From: Amphibalanus amphitrite
Taxonomy: Eukaryota; Arthropoda; Thecostraca; Balanomorpha; Balanidae
Length of the DNA stretch: 64,000 bases
Assembly: GCF_019059575.1 (NCBI RefSeq)
Contig: NW_024881613.1
Location: forward strand, 620,001-684,000
Reading direction: 5' to 3'
This document shows, one piece after another, positions 46,245 through 57,769 of the stretch. Position numbers and translations under genes: made by a program. The notes under the pieces are model-generated. The model was not told the origin of the DNA, did not search any database, and saw only the letters and a program-made list of their open reading frames with translations. Each line of letters starts with the position of its first letter. Position 1 is the stretch's first letter.

Positions 46245-46583
46245 GTCCGAACCTTTTGAATAGAAGGATTCACAGGGACAGAGCCCCCGCTAAGCGAAGC
46301 TTGTTGCGGTAACCCTGTCCTCTACCCTCCGATCGCGCAATGCCGGTTCTATGGCAGAATTTGGAGTCCAAAGTTTAAAGTGCGCACAGAGCCGCGCACG
46401 GCCGGTCCTCTCACTGACTTCGCTTGGCTACGGGCTACGGCCTGCCACAAACCGCAATCATATCTGTAAGGAGGCTCATTAAACGTCAATCGCCCGTCGC
46501 GCTTCGAACCCGGACTGTTATAACCGGAAACGCGTGTTCTCACCACGCGGAGTCCAACGCTCTACCGACTGAGCTACGGGACC
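46245..46583 (-). mobile_element. tRNA-derived SINE-like element
   Basis: On the minus strand the head at 46583 reads GGTCCCGTAGCTCAGTCGG, an excellent A box, followed by GGGTTCGAAGC, a B box, about 55 bp later. The anticodon, T and acceptor stems pair poorly, so it is not a working tRNA gene. A non-tRNA body of about 250 bp follows, ending in A-rich sequence near 46230-46245. Target duplications are not certain. Confidence 0.5.
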
Positions 46584-46652
46584 GGCCAATACTTATAGAG
46601 CCATTAATACTTTTTAAAATGGACATGGAATACACAACTTCAAGACAAGAAG

Positions 46653-46780
46653 CGGGCAGTATGCAAACTGCCCAAGTTTTTGGGCGGTATGCATACTGCC
46701 CAAGGGGTCGGGTAGTATGCATACTACCCGGGCGGTATGCATACTGCCCGGGCTGTTGGGTAGTTTGCATACTACCCAAG
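46653..46780. repeat. Second array of TATGCATA-centred palindromes
   Basis: Reverse-oriented homologue of 33862-34022, with five units plus the flank GTTAGCATATGACCCGTAAC shared with 33844-33863. Confidence 0.8.
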
Positions 46781-46796
46781 TTAGCATATGACCCGT

Positions 46797-46867
<71 letters not shown>
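46797..46867. repeat. TA dinucleotide microsatellite
   Basis: About 34 uninterrupted AT/TA repeats directly abut the palindrome array. Confidence 0.95.
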
Positions 46868-46872
<5 letters not shown>

Positions 46873-46953
46873 TTTATGGTGACAATTCAGGGTTGGTTTT
46901 CATCAAGAGAGCACAATTCTAACAAATAGCATGGGCAATGTAAAATGACGATA

Positions 46954-47967
46954 TTAACCTGCGCCCTGGTGGAGGGGGGGGGCTATTTTTGCTCCCCTTC
47001 AGACTTTTGGATATACCTCCAGAACCGCTGCGCCAATCGTCACCAAACATTCAGTACCCTTCCGGGCATCAATTTTACACATTGTGACCAAAATTTTTCC
47101 AAAGATTATGATAGGTTGGCCGTGAATGACGTCAGAGTGACGTCATGTTCTTCCGTTTTCGACCCGAAAAAGGGTTTGCGGGAAGAGCTATCAGGCCTAC
47201 AGCTTTGAAGATACAGAAAAACGTTTAATACATAAAAGGTGTAGAATTACCAGGGCTACAAAACTATTATTTCAAAGTTTTCAAATTGTTGGATTTTGTA
47301 GATCACGTAGCGCAAAACAAAGACCACCATTAGATTAGCCGTGACGAGTTGCATCGAATCAATACCCATTTTATGCAAAAATATCAACTTTGAAATTTGA
47401 CTTTTTTACCTGACATTGACCTGACCTCAACCACGAAGTGACCTAAACCGTTCCTGATGGTCTTATACCCAACACCATTGAGTTGGAAATGAGAAATTGG
47501 CCATAAAACAAGCATCGCAAAGCCCTAGTAAAATTGGGTTCATGTGCTGACCCTTGGTGACCTGACCTGTGACCTGACCTGGTATTATCAGTGACCTCTA
47601 GGCCAAAAGAGGCATTTCAAGTTTATCCCATTGACTTATAATGGAGAGGTCACAAAATAAACCTGGCCTTATATCGCTGATATCAGAATTCCGAGATAAC
47701 GTTTTATACATGTTGTTACTCTTAAAGTTTCAAAACGATCGTTCTGTTAGTTCAGCTATGGCAAGCATCGGAACTTGTTCTTAGTCAAGGTCACTTGACG
47801 TGACCTGGTGACCTGACTTGGAACTGAAATTTTCACATCATGTGCAGATGCCTGATAAGATGTAAAAAAAAACAATTTAAAAAGAAACGAAAAACGGCGC
47901 CGCCGTTTTTTATATTCGCGACAAACCTGAGGGCCGGGGGCATAAAACGCCCCCTCCAGAACGGGTT
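46954..47967 (+). mobile_element. Family E TTAA-type MITE
   Basis: TTAA at 46954-46957 is followed by CCTGCGCCCTGG and a G-run hairpin. A TGACGTCAGAGTGACGTCA pair lies at about 47128-47147, then AGGTCA-rich sequence, and a right end with GGGGGCATAAAACGCCCCC (about 47936-47954). The terminal GGGTTG at about 47962-47967 is degenerate. Confidence 0.6.
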
Positions 47968-48185
47968 GTTTTGAGTGTCTCGTCAGCATGGCATGGCGCC
48001 TGTAATACTGCCGATTTGACTCTATGTAATTGTGCAACCTACGTCCTACAGTAAACTACAAGCCTGCACGTCCTTCATGATATAGTTGAGTCCCAACCGG
48101 TCTATACATACAATCCTTCCTACAATCCTTCCCCATCGTGCTTATATGCTACATCATGATATACGCGCAACCAGACTTGTGCCTC
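47968..48185. other. Intergenic, nothing recognised
   Basis: No gene is seen. Confidence 0.35.
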
Positions 48186-48450
48186 GACCAAAAATCAAGA
48201 TCCAAGATCCGCAAGAACCCACACAATTTCAAAATTTCAGGATCCAAGATCCCCAAGATCCAACGCAAAATCAAATTGCAAGATCCAGGATCCCCAGGAT
48301 CCCACACAAAATCAAAATTCCAGGGTCCAAGATCCACAAGATCCCACGCAAGATCAGACTTCCAGGATCCAAGATCCCCAAGATCCCACGCAATATCAAA
48401 ATTGTAGGATCCAAGATCCCCAAGATCCAACGCACAATCATAACTTTAGG
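48186..48450. repeat. GATCC minisatellite 1
   Basis: About six copies of a 41-43 bp unit containing GGATCCAAGATCCCCAAGAT then CCACGCAAAATCAAAATTCC. Frames open on both strands are repeat artefacts. Confidence 0.8.
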
Positions 48451-48970
48451 ATGATTTATCGGTTATTTGCAACTACAGACTGCAACTGACTCAGTTCTAG
48501 CCCTGGAGAAGCACTAAATGGAGACATGTATGTACATAATTGTACATGATAGTGATGTAAATATTAGATTTTGTATGTACATGTTTGTGATGTAAATTTA
48601 AGAAATTTTCGAAACCAATGCGAAACTGATACCGACCAAACTTTATATCTATCATTGATATATTACATACAAGCTCTGCTAGCGCCACCATACGACGCCA
48701 GCTGGCAAATACTCCAGTTAATAAATAGTACGGCCCACAAAGTCTAAGATGTGTTTATCCTGATATATACTTTGAAACCTTGAGCACCTTAGTTAGTAGA
48801 GTATGTCTTCCTTCCAGTATAAAGTGAGTTTAACAGTTGTACATGCTAATGTTTTGCACATTGGTTTTCCTGGCTAGATATTCATCCTCAGGAGACTTGA
48901 ATTTGCTAGCAATGAATAGGTTTGGTAGGCATTTAATCATGGTATACTGATGTGTAAAATATTCCTGTTA
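48451..48970. other. AT-rich intergenic between two related minisatellites
   Basis: No gene is recognised. Local repeats of TGTACAT occur near 48525-48595. Confidence 0.35.
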
Positions 48971-49220
48971 AAAACCAGGATCCATGATCCCCAGGATCCC
49001 TCGACAAATCCAAAACCAGGATCCAAGATCCACAAGGTCCCTCGACAAAATCAAAAGCCAGGATCCGAGATCCTCAGCATCCCTCGACAAAATGATGACC
49101 AGAGTCCTGGATCCTCAGGATCCTTGGGCAAAACCTGAAGTGCTGGATCCAAGATCCCTAAAGATCCCGAATCTTGGATCTTGCAGATCCTGGATCTCGG
49201 ATCTTTTTGGGATCTTGGCA
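48971..49220. repeat. GATCC minisatellite 2
   Basis: Units of about 42 bp like CCAGGATCCAAGATCC plus CCTCGACAAAATC, degenerate towards the right, where the unit order inverts (CTTGGATCTTGCAGATCC). Confidence 0.75.
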
Positions 49221-49801
49221 CAAGTCTGCGCGCAACGGAAGAGAGTCGAAATGTCCCCTAAGTAACGCGTGTCCTTCGTCCCCGTGGCCTGTTCGAAGTC
49301 GGTTGAAATAAACCCTTAGTGGGTATAAGTAACTGGAGTACCAATCATGTAGTAGCCTGCCCGTCCAGTTATGACGTGCAAGGGTATGACGTCGAGCCTC
49401 CGTTTTTTTACGGGGGGGGGGGGGGGCTCTACGGTCCGGAAAAGAGGTTGTTTCTATAAAAGCCAGTCATGACATCAACTATAGGTACTTACATCGTCGT
49501 TGTGCAAACGACGCGTACCTACTTGCTCGTCACTTCAGCATAAACGAAGAGATGACTGGGTGATGACTGATGATATTGAAAACGAAGTTGTTTTTTATGT
49601 TTATTTGAGTTAACTAGGTAGGCATTGTTTGATCGCTTTGATAGCCACCCAACCAACGTCCCCAAACAACTTTCCAATGCTACGCTCAGCGCCACCTAGG
49701 GAACTTTGCCAGCCCCTAGTTCTCGTACTTGACGCTAGGCGCAGTTACGGCGCTGTGCTCGACACTCGACAGCAACCGCCGACTGCACCGTCACCGTAAA
49801 C
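49221..49801. other. Intergenic with a G-run hairpin
   Basis: CCGTTTTTTTACGG then a G-run and CTCTACGGTCCGG lie near 49400-49440, resembling a MITE end. No gene is supported. Confidence 0.35.
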
Positions 49802-49846
49802 CACGGAATATATAGTCTACGACTATCGTAGACTATATATTCCGTG
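49802..49846. repeat. Perfect 21-bp hairpin with 3-nt loop
   Basis: Arms 49802-49822 and 49826-49846 (CACGGAATATATAGTC... and its exact complement) surround CTA. The flanking CCGTAAACCA is repeated on both sides (about 49794-49803 and 49847-49857). Confidence 0.9.
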
Positions 49847-49919
49847 CCGTAAACCATCCATCACGGGGTCTGACAGTTGCAAAGTATGCGGCCGTTACAA
49901 CAATTTTTATAATATCATT

Positions 49920-50129
49920 GGCTACGTTTCCATGGCACAAGCTAAGCCGATTTTGAAAAATGGATTTGCTCCATCATAGCATTTAGGCATAATTTAAAAA
50001 TGTAAAGATAGGATTAGGTGCTACCTAACACCATATATACGCTCATTTTTTGCATAAGGTAAATAGTTTCCGAGAAAAACGCACGTGAAATTTCGCTTAA
50101 TCGATTTAGACGTGTCATGGAAGCGTAGT
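49920..50129. mobile_element. 210-bp MITE
   Basis: Inverted ends of about 35 bp begin GGCTACGTTTCCATGGCAC and CACTACGCTTCCATGACAC. The element is flanked by ATT on both sides (49917-49919 and 50130-50132). The 3-bp duplication could indicate a PIF/Harbinger-like element, but the family is not recognised. Confidence 0.6.
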
Positions 50130-50573
50130 GATTAATTGATCTGTGCCTGAATGGACGTATCAGCCAGCTTCGCCATGGTGCAGAAAGGCTGTAAAGACAC
50201 TCGTATCTCCGGAACAAATTGTGGAATCGGAAAAACAAATTCAAACGGCATTTGAGAGCGCTCATCGAGATGAACAAAATATGATATCGTTGACCTCGAC
50301 ATTTTTACCTGTGATGTCTCAAGGAGGTTCAAACAAGGTAACATTTGTCCAATTTACAGTGACGAGAATCGGTCATAAAAATGTATATTTCTAAAATATA
50401 TGATGTATTCATAGAGTTGACCAGTGGATAGTCATCTGAATGGATGATGTCCTGTGACGTCACAAGAGAGGCCAGCCTCGCCCTCGACCAATCAGAAGAC
50501 ACTTGCATGAATCGTATGGAACGGCATGCTGAATTGTGAATATTCGAGTCTTTATGAAACCACGTCATATATA
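50130..50573. other. Intergenic, nothing recognised
   Basis: An inexact match of about 40 bp (TCAGCCAGCTTCGCCATGGT against the region near 50995) hints at diverged repeats. No gene is supported. Confidence 0.35.
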
Positions 50574-50960
50574 CAGGGTGTTCCAAAAAAGTGAGCCCCC
50601 CAACTAAGATCACCTGTATCTCTGCAACCGTGCATCCTACACTCTACAGCTTTGGGAAGCCGCTCATTAGAAAGAGCAATCAAATTCCATCCAGATATGC
50701 CGTAATTCCCTTACCTACATATCTTGCACAACACGACCAGCATTTTGAAAAGCACAATTCAATACCATTTTTTTTGGTAAAACATTTAGCTGCATTAGAT
50801 ATGGTCAAAATTTCTTCACATCTGACTGCATATTTTCGTTCACGTGCGTTCTTTTTTCTTCGCCGTGTTTCACCGCCGATCTCGCAACACATTTTGTTTT
50901 GGTCGTTCTCGATGTATGTAATAGGTACGTATACATACATTCAGAGTCACACTTTTTTAG
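50574..50960 (+). mobile_element. Mariner-type terminus, truncated
   Basis: TA-CAGGGTGTTCCAAAAAAGTGAG is a typical IS630/Tc1/mariner left end. No matching right end is found, and the following 160-codon frame has no transposase motif. Confidence 0.4.
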
Positions 50961-50974
50961 TAGGTAGCTTATCC

Positions 50975-52298
50975 CGCGTCCCAGTGGCGGTCTCAGCCAA
51001 CTTCGCCATAGTGGGGAGGCATATGTTACCACCCACCTCTAACTCAAAAACTAAGAGGGCTAGAAAGACGCGGTAAAAAGTAGTCGATAGGTCTCAATGC
51101 GTACGTTTGAAAGTATTTCAGTCATTTTTCATCTTAGAGTAATATTGGGGTCACCAGAGGTCATCAAATGTCAAAATTTGCCAAATGTCACTATTCTTAG
51201 GTGTTGTTTCTATCCGCTGGGTATAATATTGGGATGAGTAATATTGTGTATAATACTGGGATGAGTAATATTGGGGTCACCAGAGGTCATCAAATGTCAA
51301 AATTTGCCAAATGTCACTATTCTTAGGTGTTGTTTCTATCCGCTCACAAATGTCACTAAATTTTTCAGAAAACATGCCGTTATCTCAGGAACTATGATAG
51401 CTATAAAACACATGGAAAAGCAATCGATAGCTTTTGAACTCTTCTTTTGATAAGGTCATCATCAAAATTGACGTCAGGTCAACGGTTAAGCCTCCATAGG
51501 TCTTGTTTGTTTATTAGGGTTTACGGGCGCGTCGACTGCGGTGGTCATTTTGCGCCAGCCTCCATAGGTCAAACATTGTGAAAAAACTGTTTTTGGATAA
51601 AACTGTTTCACAACTAACTTTTAATCCAGCAAAGAAAAAGAATCGGCAATGGCACTATCCTGTTTCTCTCCTTCAGTCGCTTCGAAAAATATATTTTTTA
51701 CCTGGAAAAGTCAAGATCAAACTTTGACCTCAGGTCAAGGTTACGTGGTGACCCCAATAGACCATGTTGCATATCAGTCGATGTGTCTCGACAAGACAAA
51801 CACAATGAAGCAATCCCCAGAGTTCTATCTCTTTCCGATCGAGAGTTATTGGCGAAAAGCTGTTTGTAGCCTCAGCCCTCAAATGACCTCTGATGACCTT
51901 TCTTGAGGCTATCAGCAACTAAGACACCTTGGTCGTCGGTGGTCCAAATCATTGTGATTGTGAAATATTTGGACTCTTCCTATGCGTACACACGGATCTA
52001 GAGGCATTTTCATTTTTCTCTATTGACTTATAATGGAAAGGTCACGCCACTGGCCTGACCTTAGCTCAAAGATATAACAAATCCGAGATATCAAAATTAT
52101 AGGTGCCCGTAACATCATGCAATCCACCAAGTTTAAAACCTCTCCGACAAACACTGCAGGCTGGACATGATTGCAAACTTTTTTAGGCTTGGTCAGTTAA
52201 CTTGACCTGGTGACCTGACCTGACATGACCTGGGGTCAAAAATTTCACACATTGTCCGAAATTGATGGACCAAAAGCTACCCCACCGACACCGACTGG
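50975..52298 (+). mobile_element. Diverged family D-like MITE sequence
   Basis: It contains a CCCGCG-type start, AGGTCA sites, and the GACCATGTTGCATATCAGTCGAT block that matches D1 near 1255-1275. An 81-bp direct duplication lies at 51138-51218 and 51264-51344 (period 126 bp). Its right end is ill-defined and runs into D5. Confidence 0.5.
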
Positions 52299-53639
52299 CC
52301 GATCGCCTTGAAACTTTCAGCGATTGATAAGAGCAACAGTATGCACAAAATAAACCCTCGCCCATGTAGGGGGGGGGTTGGTGCAACCCCCCCCCCCTGA
52401 GGCTTTTCGGAAATAGTGCAAAAACGGCGGCGCGCAGCGCCGCCAAATTTTGGGTACCTTATGGGGCAAACCTTGCGCATCTTTTGATAAAAAAATTTGA
52501 CCGGGTCATGTCAGGTCACGGAGTTATGACGTCACAAAGGGAACAGCCTCCGGCCGGATTTTCACAAACTGAGTGCCAACGCCCGAGGTTTCCTGCCGGT
52601 GGTACGGACATCGGTTGATGGATCGTGATGAAACTTCCCATGCATGTTGGGGCAAGTATTGGCTATCATATGGTATAAGAAACTTGACCGGGTCAGGTCA
52701 GGTCACGGAGATATGACGTCACAAGAGGAACAGCGTCCGGTACTATTTTTGAAAAGCGCCCGAACCACTATTTTGCTAATTCTTGTCACCTCAATGGGAA
52801 TATGCAGCAATATTAGCTTCTATAGGGAGCAAATGGACCTCCCAAATCCAAAAAATACAATCAGATTTCAAAAATTTAAATTTTGATTTTTCAAATTTCT
52901 GCCGCCGACTGTGACCTTGCCGACTTCCGGCGCTCCCAACGCGCCATTTTTAGAGCTAGGGAAACGAAATACATACCAAACGATAGAGAATTGATCAAGG
53001 AACACGATAGTGAAGATTTCAAGTCGATATCTCCCACCGTTTTGCCGCAATCGCCGCGGAAAGTTGAAAAACAGTCTATTTTTCCGAAAATTTGACCTTT
53101 GACCGGTCAAAAGTAGGTCAAATGTTGACCTAGGACCAAAAAATATACCACCAATCGCGAGATCTCGGCGAGAGCAATCCGTTGGTCTTTTCCGCTAATC
53201 TCTACGACGCTTCGTTTTCAAACGCCAAGGGGGGGGGTCGCACCAACCCCCCCCCTGCATGGGCGAAGGTGGCAGATCGCCGTTTACGGGCGAGGGTAAA
53301 TATATCGGAATTTTGATATCGGTGACCTAAGCTCAGGTTAATTTTGCGACCTCTCCATATGTACGGATAGGTACCTATTAGTTCCCGAGTTAGCCGTTGG
53401 CAGTTTCCAAAATTGTTGAAATGGACTACATTTGACCCTTGATAACCTCTGGCGACCTGACCTTTGACCTGACCCAAAAAATGACTGAATAATTCCGTCA
53501 TTATTTTTGACGCTCTTTCGAATGCCGCTTACCGCGTGTCGCTACGTGGCTCAGGAGCCGAGTTAGACGGGGGGGGGGGGGTGTTCAGACACTCTCCCCT
53601 CGGCCCGGCCCGGAAGTCGCGGAGCACCTTCCGGGTTAA
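52299..53639 (-). mobile_element. Family D MITE fragment D5, interrupted by C2
   Basis: 52299-52350 and 53301-53639 together align with D2 from about 11610 to 12572: GCGATTGATAAGAGCAACA, then TATATCGGAATTTTGATATC, through GCTACGTGGCTCAGGAGCCG to TTAA at 53636-53639. The gap is exactly filled by element C2. Confidence 0.7.
52355..53296. mobile_element. Family C MITE, copy C2, with TAAA target duplication
   Basis: A 942-bp inverted relative of C1 with CCCTCGCCC/GGGCGAGGG termini and GGTTGGTGCAACC-type hairpins. It is flanked by TAAA on both sides (52351-52354 and 53297-53300), not TTAA. Confidence 0.8.
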
Positions 53640-54400
53640 CTTGTTTAGCGGCGGTAAGAGCCCAAAGTGTGAACATGCCGAAATATTGATAATATCTACT
53701 TTGATATGAAAAGTGACTCCTAAATGGCGTCATAGGAACTGTGGGGGCCCCAAAAAGTAGCCAAAAGTAAAAGTCAAATATCTCAAAAACCGGTAAATAT
53801 TTTTTGGTGAAATATGGTGTATATGGTACATCACTTTTATGCCAATTCATTGACTTTTTTGAAGGTGGGAGGGTCCCTCTTCTCGCCAATTTTTGCACTA
53901 TGTTGCCGCCTATGCTTTCGCTTTTTCAAATATTTTCCTTTTCTATATTTTGTCTTTTCGATAGTCTGCGTTTGATATTTTGTCTTTTCGATATAATGCC
54001 TTCGATACTTTGTCTTTTCGATATTCTGCTTTCGATATTTTCTCCTTTCGATATCATGCATTCGATATTTTACCTTTTGATATTCTGCTTTCGATAGTTG
54101 GCTTTCCGTTCCTTTCTATATCCATTCTGTTTTTTTTTTTATAGGTACTTTGTCTGTTCGATAATTAGCGTGACGTAATGCTTGACTTGACATGAACTAG
54201 CCTGTATAAAAATTGTACACACTGTCCTCCCGTAACCCATGCCGTTTAGGCGTTTACCGCTTGCCGCTAGCTTCTTCGTTTTCCAGATTTTAGGGGCATG
54301 TACCCATCCCCCATCCCCCGCAGGTGCGACATTGGGCCGGACTCCCAAAGACGTGCAAGTTGAAGATCACATGCAGTGTATCAATCGACCTGTATTGTTC
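53640..54400. repeat. Intergenic with degenerate TTCGATATTTTGTC repeat
   Basis: About 53935-54110 contains eight or so degenerate copies of TTTCGATATTTTGTCTT (period about 30 bp). The rest shows nothing recognisable. Confidence 0.55.
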
Positions 54401-55075
54401 ACCTGAAAACATTTCAGATGCTTCATTGCTCTATCAAGGCTCTAACGTGAGTTATTGTCGAAGACCCTTAGAAGACCTTTTATGACCCAACATTACTTTT
54501 TGAGTGACCTGTGGTCATCTACTGCAGCCTGTCTATATGGGTAGAGATGTCATGTTTCTGATAATGTCTTGTTGATTTGACGTGTTTCTTCAAATTTTGT
54601 GTAGGCATTTGCACTTTTCCCAAAAGCTTTATCATGGTGAGGCCCCAAATCTGATCTAACCTCAGGTCACACATATAAAAATCCAATATGATAAATGATG
54701 TTGCTGATGCTTTCATGCAATACGCCACTGTTTCAAACTTCTTAGTGATGGGCTGTAGAAATCTCAGAAATAGTTATTTTTTAAGAGGTGCTTATATACA
54801 TAACTTGACCTGTGACATGGCCTCAAGTGACCTGTGGTTAAAAAAATTAAACACACTATGCAAATTTGATGTTTGATAAGCTTTACTAATTTCCGCGGTA
54901 AAGCGATTCGCAGTTTTCTTTACACCCGCAAACAAAGTCGAGTTTCAGCAGCCCCCCTCTTAACTCGCCAGAGTAAAGAGGGGGGCTGCAAACAAAGTCG
55001 AGTTTCAGCAGCCCCCTCTTAAACTCGCCAGAGTGAAGGTTAAGATCAACTTGGCGCCTGGGGAGAAAACGGTAA
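54401..55075. other. Intergenic with TGACCT-type sites and a tandem duplication
   Basis: Scattered TGACCT half-sites are present. A block GCAAACAAAGTCGAGTTTCAG...CTCGCCAGAGT is duplicated in tandem at about 54927-54974 and 54987-55034. No gene is seen. Confidence 0.45.
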
Positions 55076-56418
55076 CCCTTGCCGGACCTATCGGTTTTCT
55101 ACCTACGCGCCGGCCGAGGGGGGTTAGTACGACCCGCTCGCCGTTTCGTCTCTGATCGAGCTAGAGCTTCGCAAAAAACAGCGTATGGGCCTTACGAGAC
55201 GCAGCGACTGGCACCCTACTTTAAGGTCTCAGGTCAACAGGTGACCTCTGAGCCCTGAGGTCAGGTCCAGTGGCCCAGGACACAGGCTCAATTTTTGATA
55301 AATAACTTCGCAAAAAAATGGTTGCGCCGCCGCGGTTTTGCCATCATCGTGTTTGTCTCCTTCAGACGCGTCAAATAGTATAATTTTCGTTCGGATGATG
55401 TCAACCTGAGGTGAAATCTCGGGTCGGGTCTATGTAGGTTAGGTCAGAGCCTCCCAGGTCACGAAGCTGGTCGAAGGAGCTCATAATGCATATCATTCGA
55501 TTCGACAGGTCTTCCTGAGTCCATTGCTGGCTTTTCCGACCCGCTAGCTCAATTTTATCGGGAGTTATTAGCGAAAAACTCCTATGTCCCTAGTGACTAT
55601 ATGAATGCGTCATGAATGACGTCACGCAAGGTCAATAATGCAAAAGTAAGCATCAGGCCTTCCAAGGAATGCATGAAATCACTATTACGTGTCTCAGAGA
55701 TAATTTGAGATCGTTCCCGGTGCCAAAATAGCAGTTTTTCATTTTTCCCATTGACATTTTTCCCAATGGTGATGTCACGTAACCGACCTAACCTCATTTT
55801 TCCATTCCATTCCATTCCAGAATGTTTATTGCATATCGACAACCTAGTAAAATGATCGGAAAATGAACATGAATAACAGAGATAAAGCAAAATAATACAA
55901 GAATGGTGCAAAAACACATTGTGCTTGACTCTAGGCACCACCTCTTGTAACATAATCAGATAGATACCATAAACATAAATTAACATGAACATAGCCTTCA
56001 GATCAACGTCGAATGAAGCGGCGCAGGCTGGTTGACGTAAACATACAACGTAATGAAGGTAACGTAGCGTAATGAAACAAAACTACCATGTGACTTTGAC
56101 CTCACCTCATGTGGCCTTTAGGAAACAATCCGAGATATACGAGCTGTGAGACCTCTGGAGGATACTTCGTCTCGTAAGTTTCACCTCCCTGTAAAAGTTC
56201 CTCTGGCACTGAGGGCGTTGCGAAGTTGGGACATCTGAGGACCGTGCAGAGGTTCACTGACGTAAAATGCGGTTTTGTCGCAAGATTTGGCTTGAATCAA
56301 AGGTCAGGTATCCAAGTTTCAGCTCTCTATCGCCGGCGTTTTCGGAGCTATTGCGAAAAAGCCTATGGGGGGACGGCACCCGCTGCCCCCCCCCCCCCAC
56401 TCGGCCGGCGAGGGTTAA
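55076..56418. mobile_element. Family F TTAA-type MITE
   Basis: It starts CCCTTGCCGGACC after GTAA and ends CCGGCGAGGG before TTAA (56415-56418). It has a G-run hairpin near the left end and a GGGGGACGGCACCCGCTGCC-type hairpin at the right. AGGTCA sites lie inside. An ATTCCATTCCATTCC stretch (about 55803-55817) may begin a small insertion. Confidence 0.6.
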
Positions 56419-57239
56419 AACTTATGCTTTTCGGAAGAACTACTGCGCATTATTTTTTTCCTATCCAAATCTTGTATTTTTTCAATTTTGCGAGCGTCTG
56501 CATGTCTTCAAGTAGAGCCCAATGAACAATACTTATACGCACAGCTGTTGGGATGGTTTGGTTTTCGTTTTTTTTTGCAATGTTTTTTTGCAGATGTTCA
56601 GAAGCGGTGGTGGGGTGGTAAGGACTTTTTTGTGTCATGAGGTGCTTTTGACACATATCTGTGGTACGTGCTGGGAAAAGACCCAGATCCTTCTAGGTCA
56701 GACCATTAGGATCAAAAATGAGCTGGCTCGGACAAAGTACCGGTAATGGCCAGATGCGTTAGTCTACCTAAATTAACCTTCGTCCAACGTTTTTCAGGAA
56801 TGTCGCTACTCAAGTCAACTGAGTGGAGAATTTTTTGCATATTTTTTCATCGTTTCATCTCTGCAAAAGGAATGAAATATCACTGGCCTAAGGCCAGCGA
56901 CAAAAATAGACTTGGTGGTACCCTATGGTGATCAAAGCTGTGAATTGAAAGGTGAGCGTTTCAAACCCACCCCCAGTCAGAAAGTAGCAGTCCGCACTAC
57001 TATTGGTTTAGTTGAAAATAATTGTACATTACTGCATATTCTATACCACGAAATGTGGTGATTTCATTTGCTGACCCCACTCGATGAAAGCGCCGGGTGA
57101 GTGTCAGAAGCTGCCCCCATTCCACCGGCCCCCACTTACATCGAGCGAGATAAACCGGCGGTATGTCAGTGGCCGGCTACGCACAACGGCGCGCGGCAAT
57201 TTCCCACAGCAGTAATTAATCACAGACAGCAGCGCGATC
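56419..57239. other. Intergenic, transition to GC-rich DNA
   Basis: No recognisable repeat or gene. GC and CpG content rise from about 57.06 kb. Confidence 0.35.
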
Positions 57240-57655
57240 GTTAGGCTCCTTTATGCCGGTGCCTGAGGAGGCTCCCGCGCGCCGGCTCCCTGCTCTGGCT
57301 CCCGCGCCGGTTCCTGCGCTGGCCTCTCGGGTCGCTCCTCTGCTCCCCGACCCGTCTCGCCCAGCCCCTGTTTACCTCGTTTCGCCACCATACAGTAGCG
57401 GCCGGACGGACAAAAGAGCAGGACGGCTCGCGCGGGCGCTGTTTTGCATAACTGAGCGCCGGCCCGACGCGGCTGATTATTCCACAACCCTTGCCTTTTT
57501 GCGGGCGGGCCGGCGCGGTCGGCAGAGGGCGCCCGCGGTGGTGCCCGCGGCGGCGGCGGCGCGGCGGCGCGGCGGCGGCGGTGCGCCGCGCCGGCCGCCG
57601 CCAGACGTGAGCGGAGCGGCGCGAGGGACGAGTGATGCCTGTGCACGCAGCAGCC
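57240..57655 (+). promoter_or_regulatory. CpG-rich promoter region of the right-hand gene
   Basis: Strongly GC- and CpG-rich sequence lies immediately upstream of exon 1, without a TATA box. Long open frames on both strands here (up to 200 codons) are composition artefacts. Confidence 0.5.
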
Positions 57656-57769
57656 ATGTGGAGCTCGGCGGTCCTGGCAGTGTGCGCGGCGGGCCTGGCG
57701 GCGGCCACCTCGGCCACTGAGGACAGGGCGGCTCTCTCGGCACAGTGCAGGGCCATGTGTCTGGACGAG
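57656..57769 (+). CDS. Exon 1 of a secreted cysteine-rich protein (possibly anosmin-like)
   Basis: The frame from ATG 57656 (an upstream in-frame ATG is at 57635) gives a clear signal peptide, MWSSAVLAVCAAGLAAATSA, then a short polar segment with C-x3-C (CRAMC). It ends in GAG directly before a strong donor GTGAGT at 57770, phase 0. Joined to the exon at 62368, the frame stays open and the cysteine spacing (C-x3-C ... C-x5-C) resembles the N-terminal cysteine box of anosmin-1/Kal1 proteins, which are extracellular matrix and FGF-pathway modulators. This family call is an inference from a short stretch. Other small cysteine-rich secreted proteins are possible. The downstream exons, including the WAP and fibronectin domains expected of anosmin, lie beyond what I can see. 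Confidence 0.55.

Noticed and set aside
46491-46583. tRNA gene on the minus strand
   Set aside because: A and B boxes are good, but the anticodon, T and acceptor stems do not pair, and a long non-tRNA body follows. A SINE head fits better.
50591-51076. 161-codon frame after the mariner-type terminus at 50574
   Set aside because: Checked for transposase motifs and none found. It spans the junction into another repeat.
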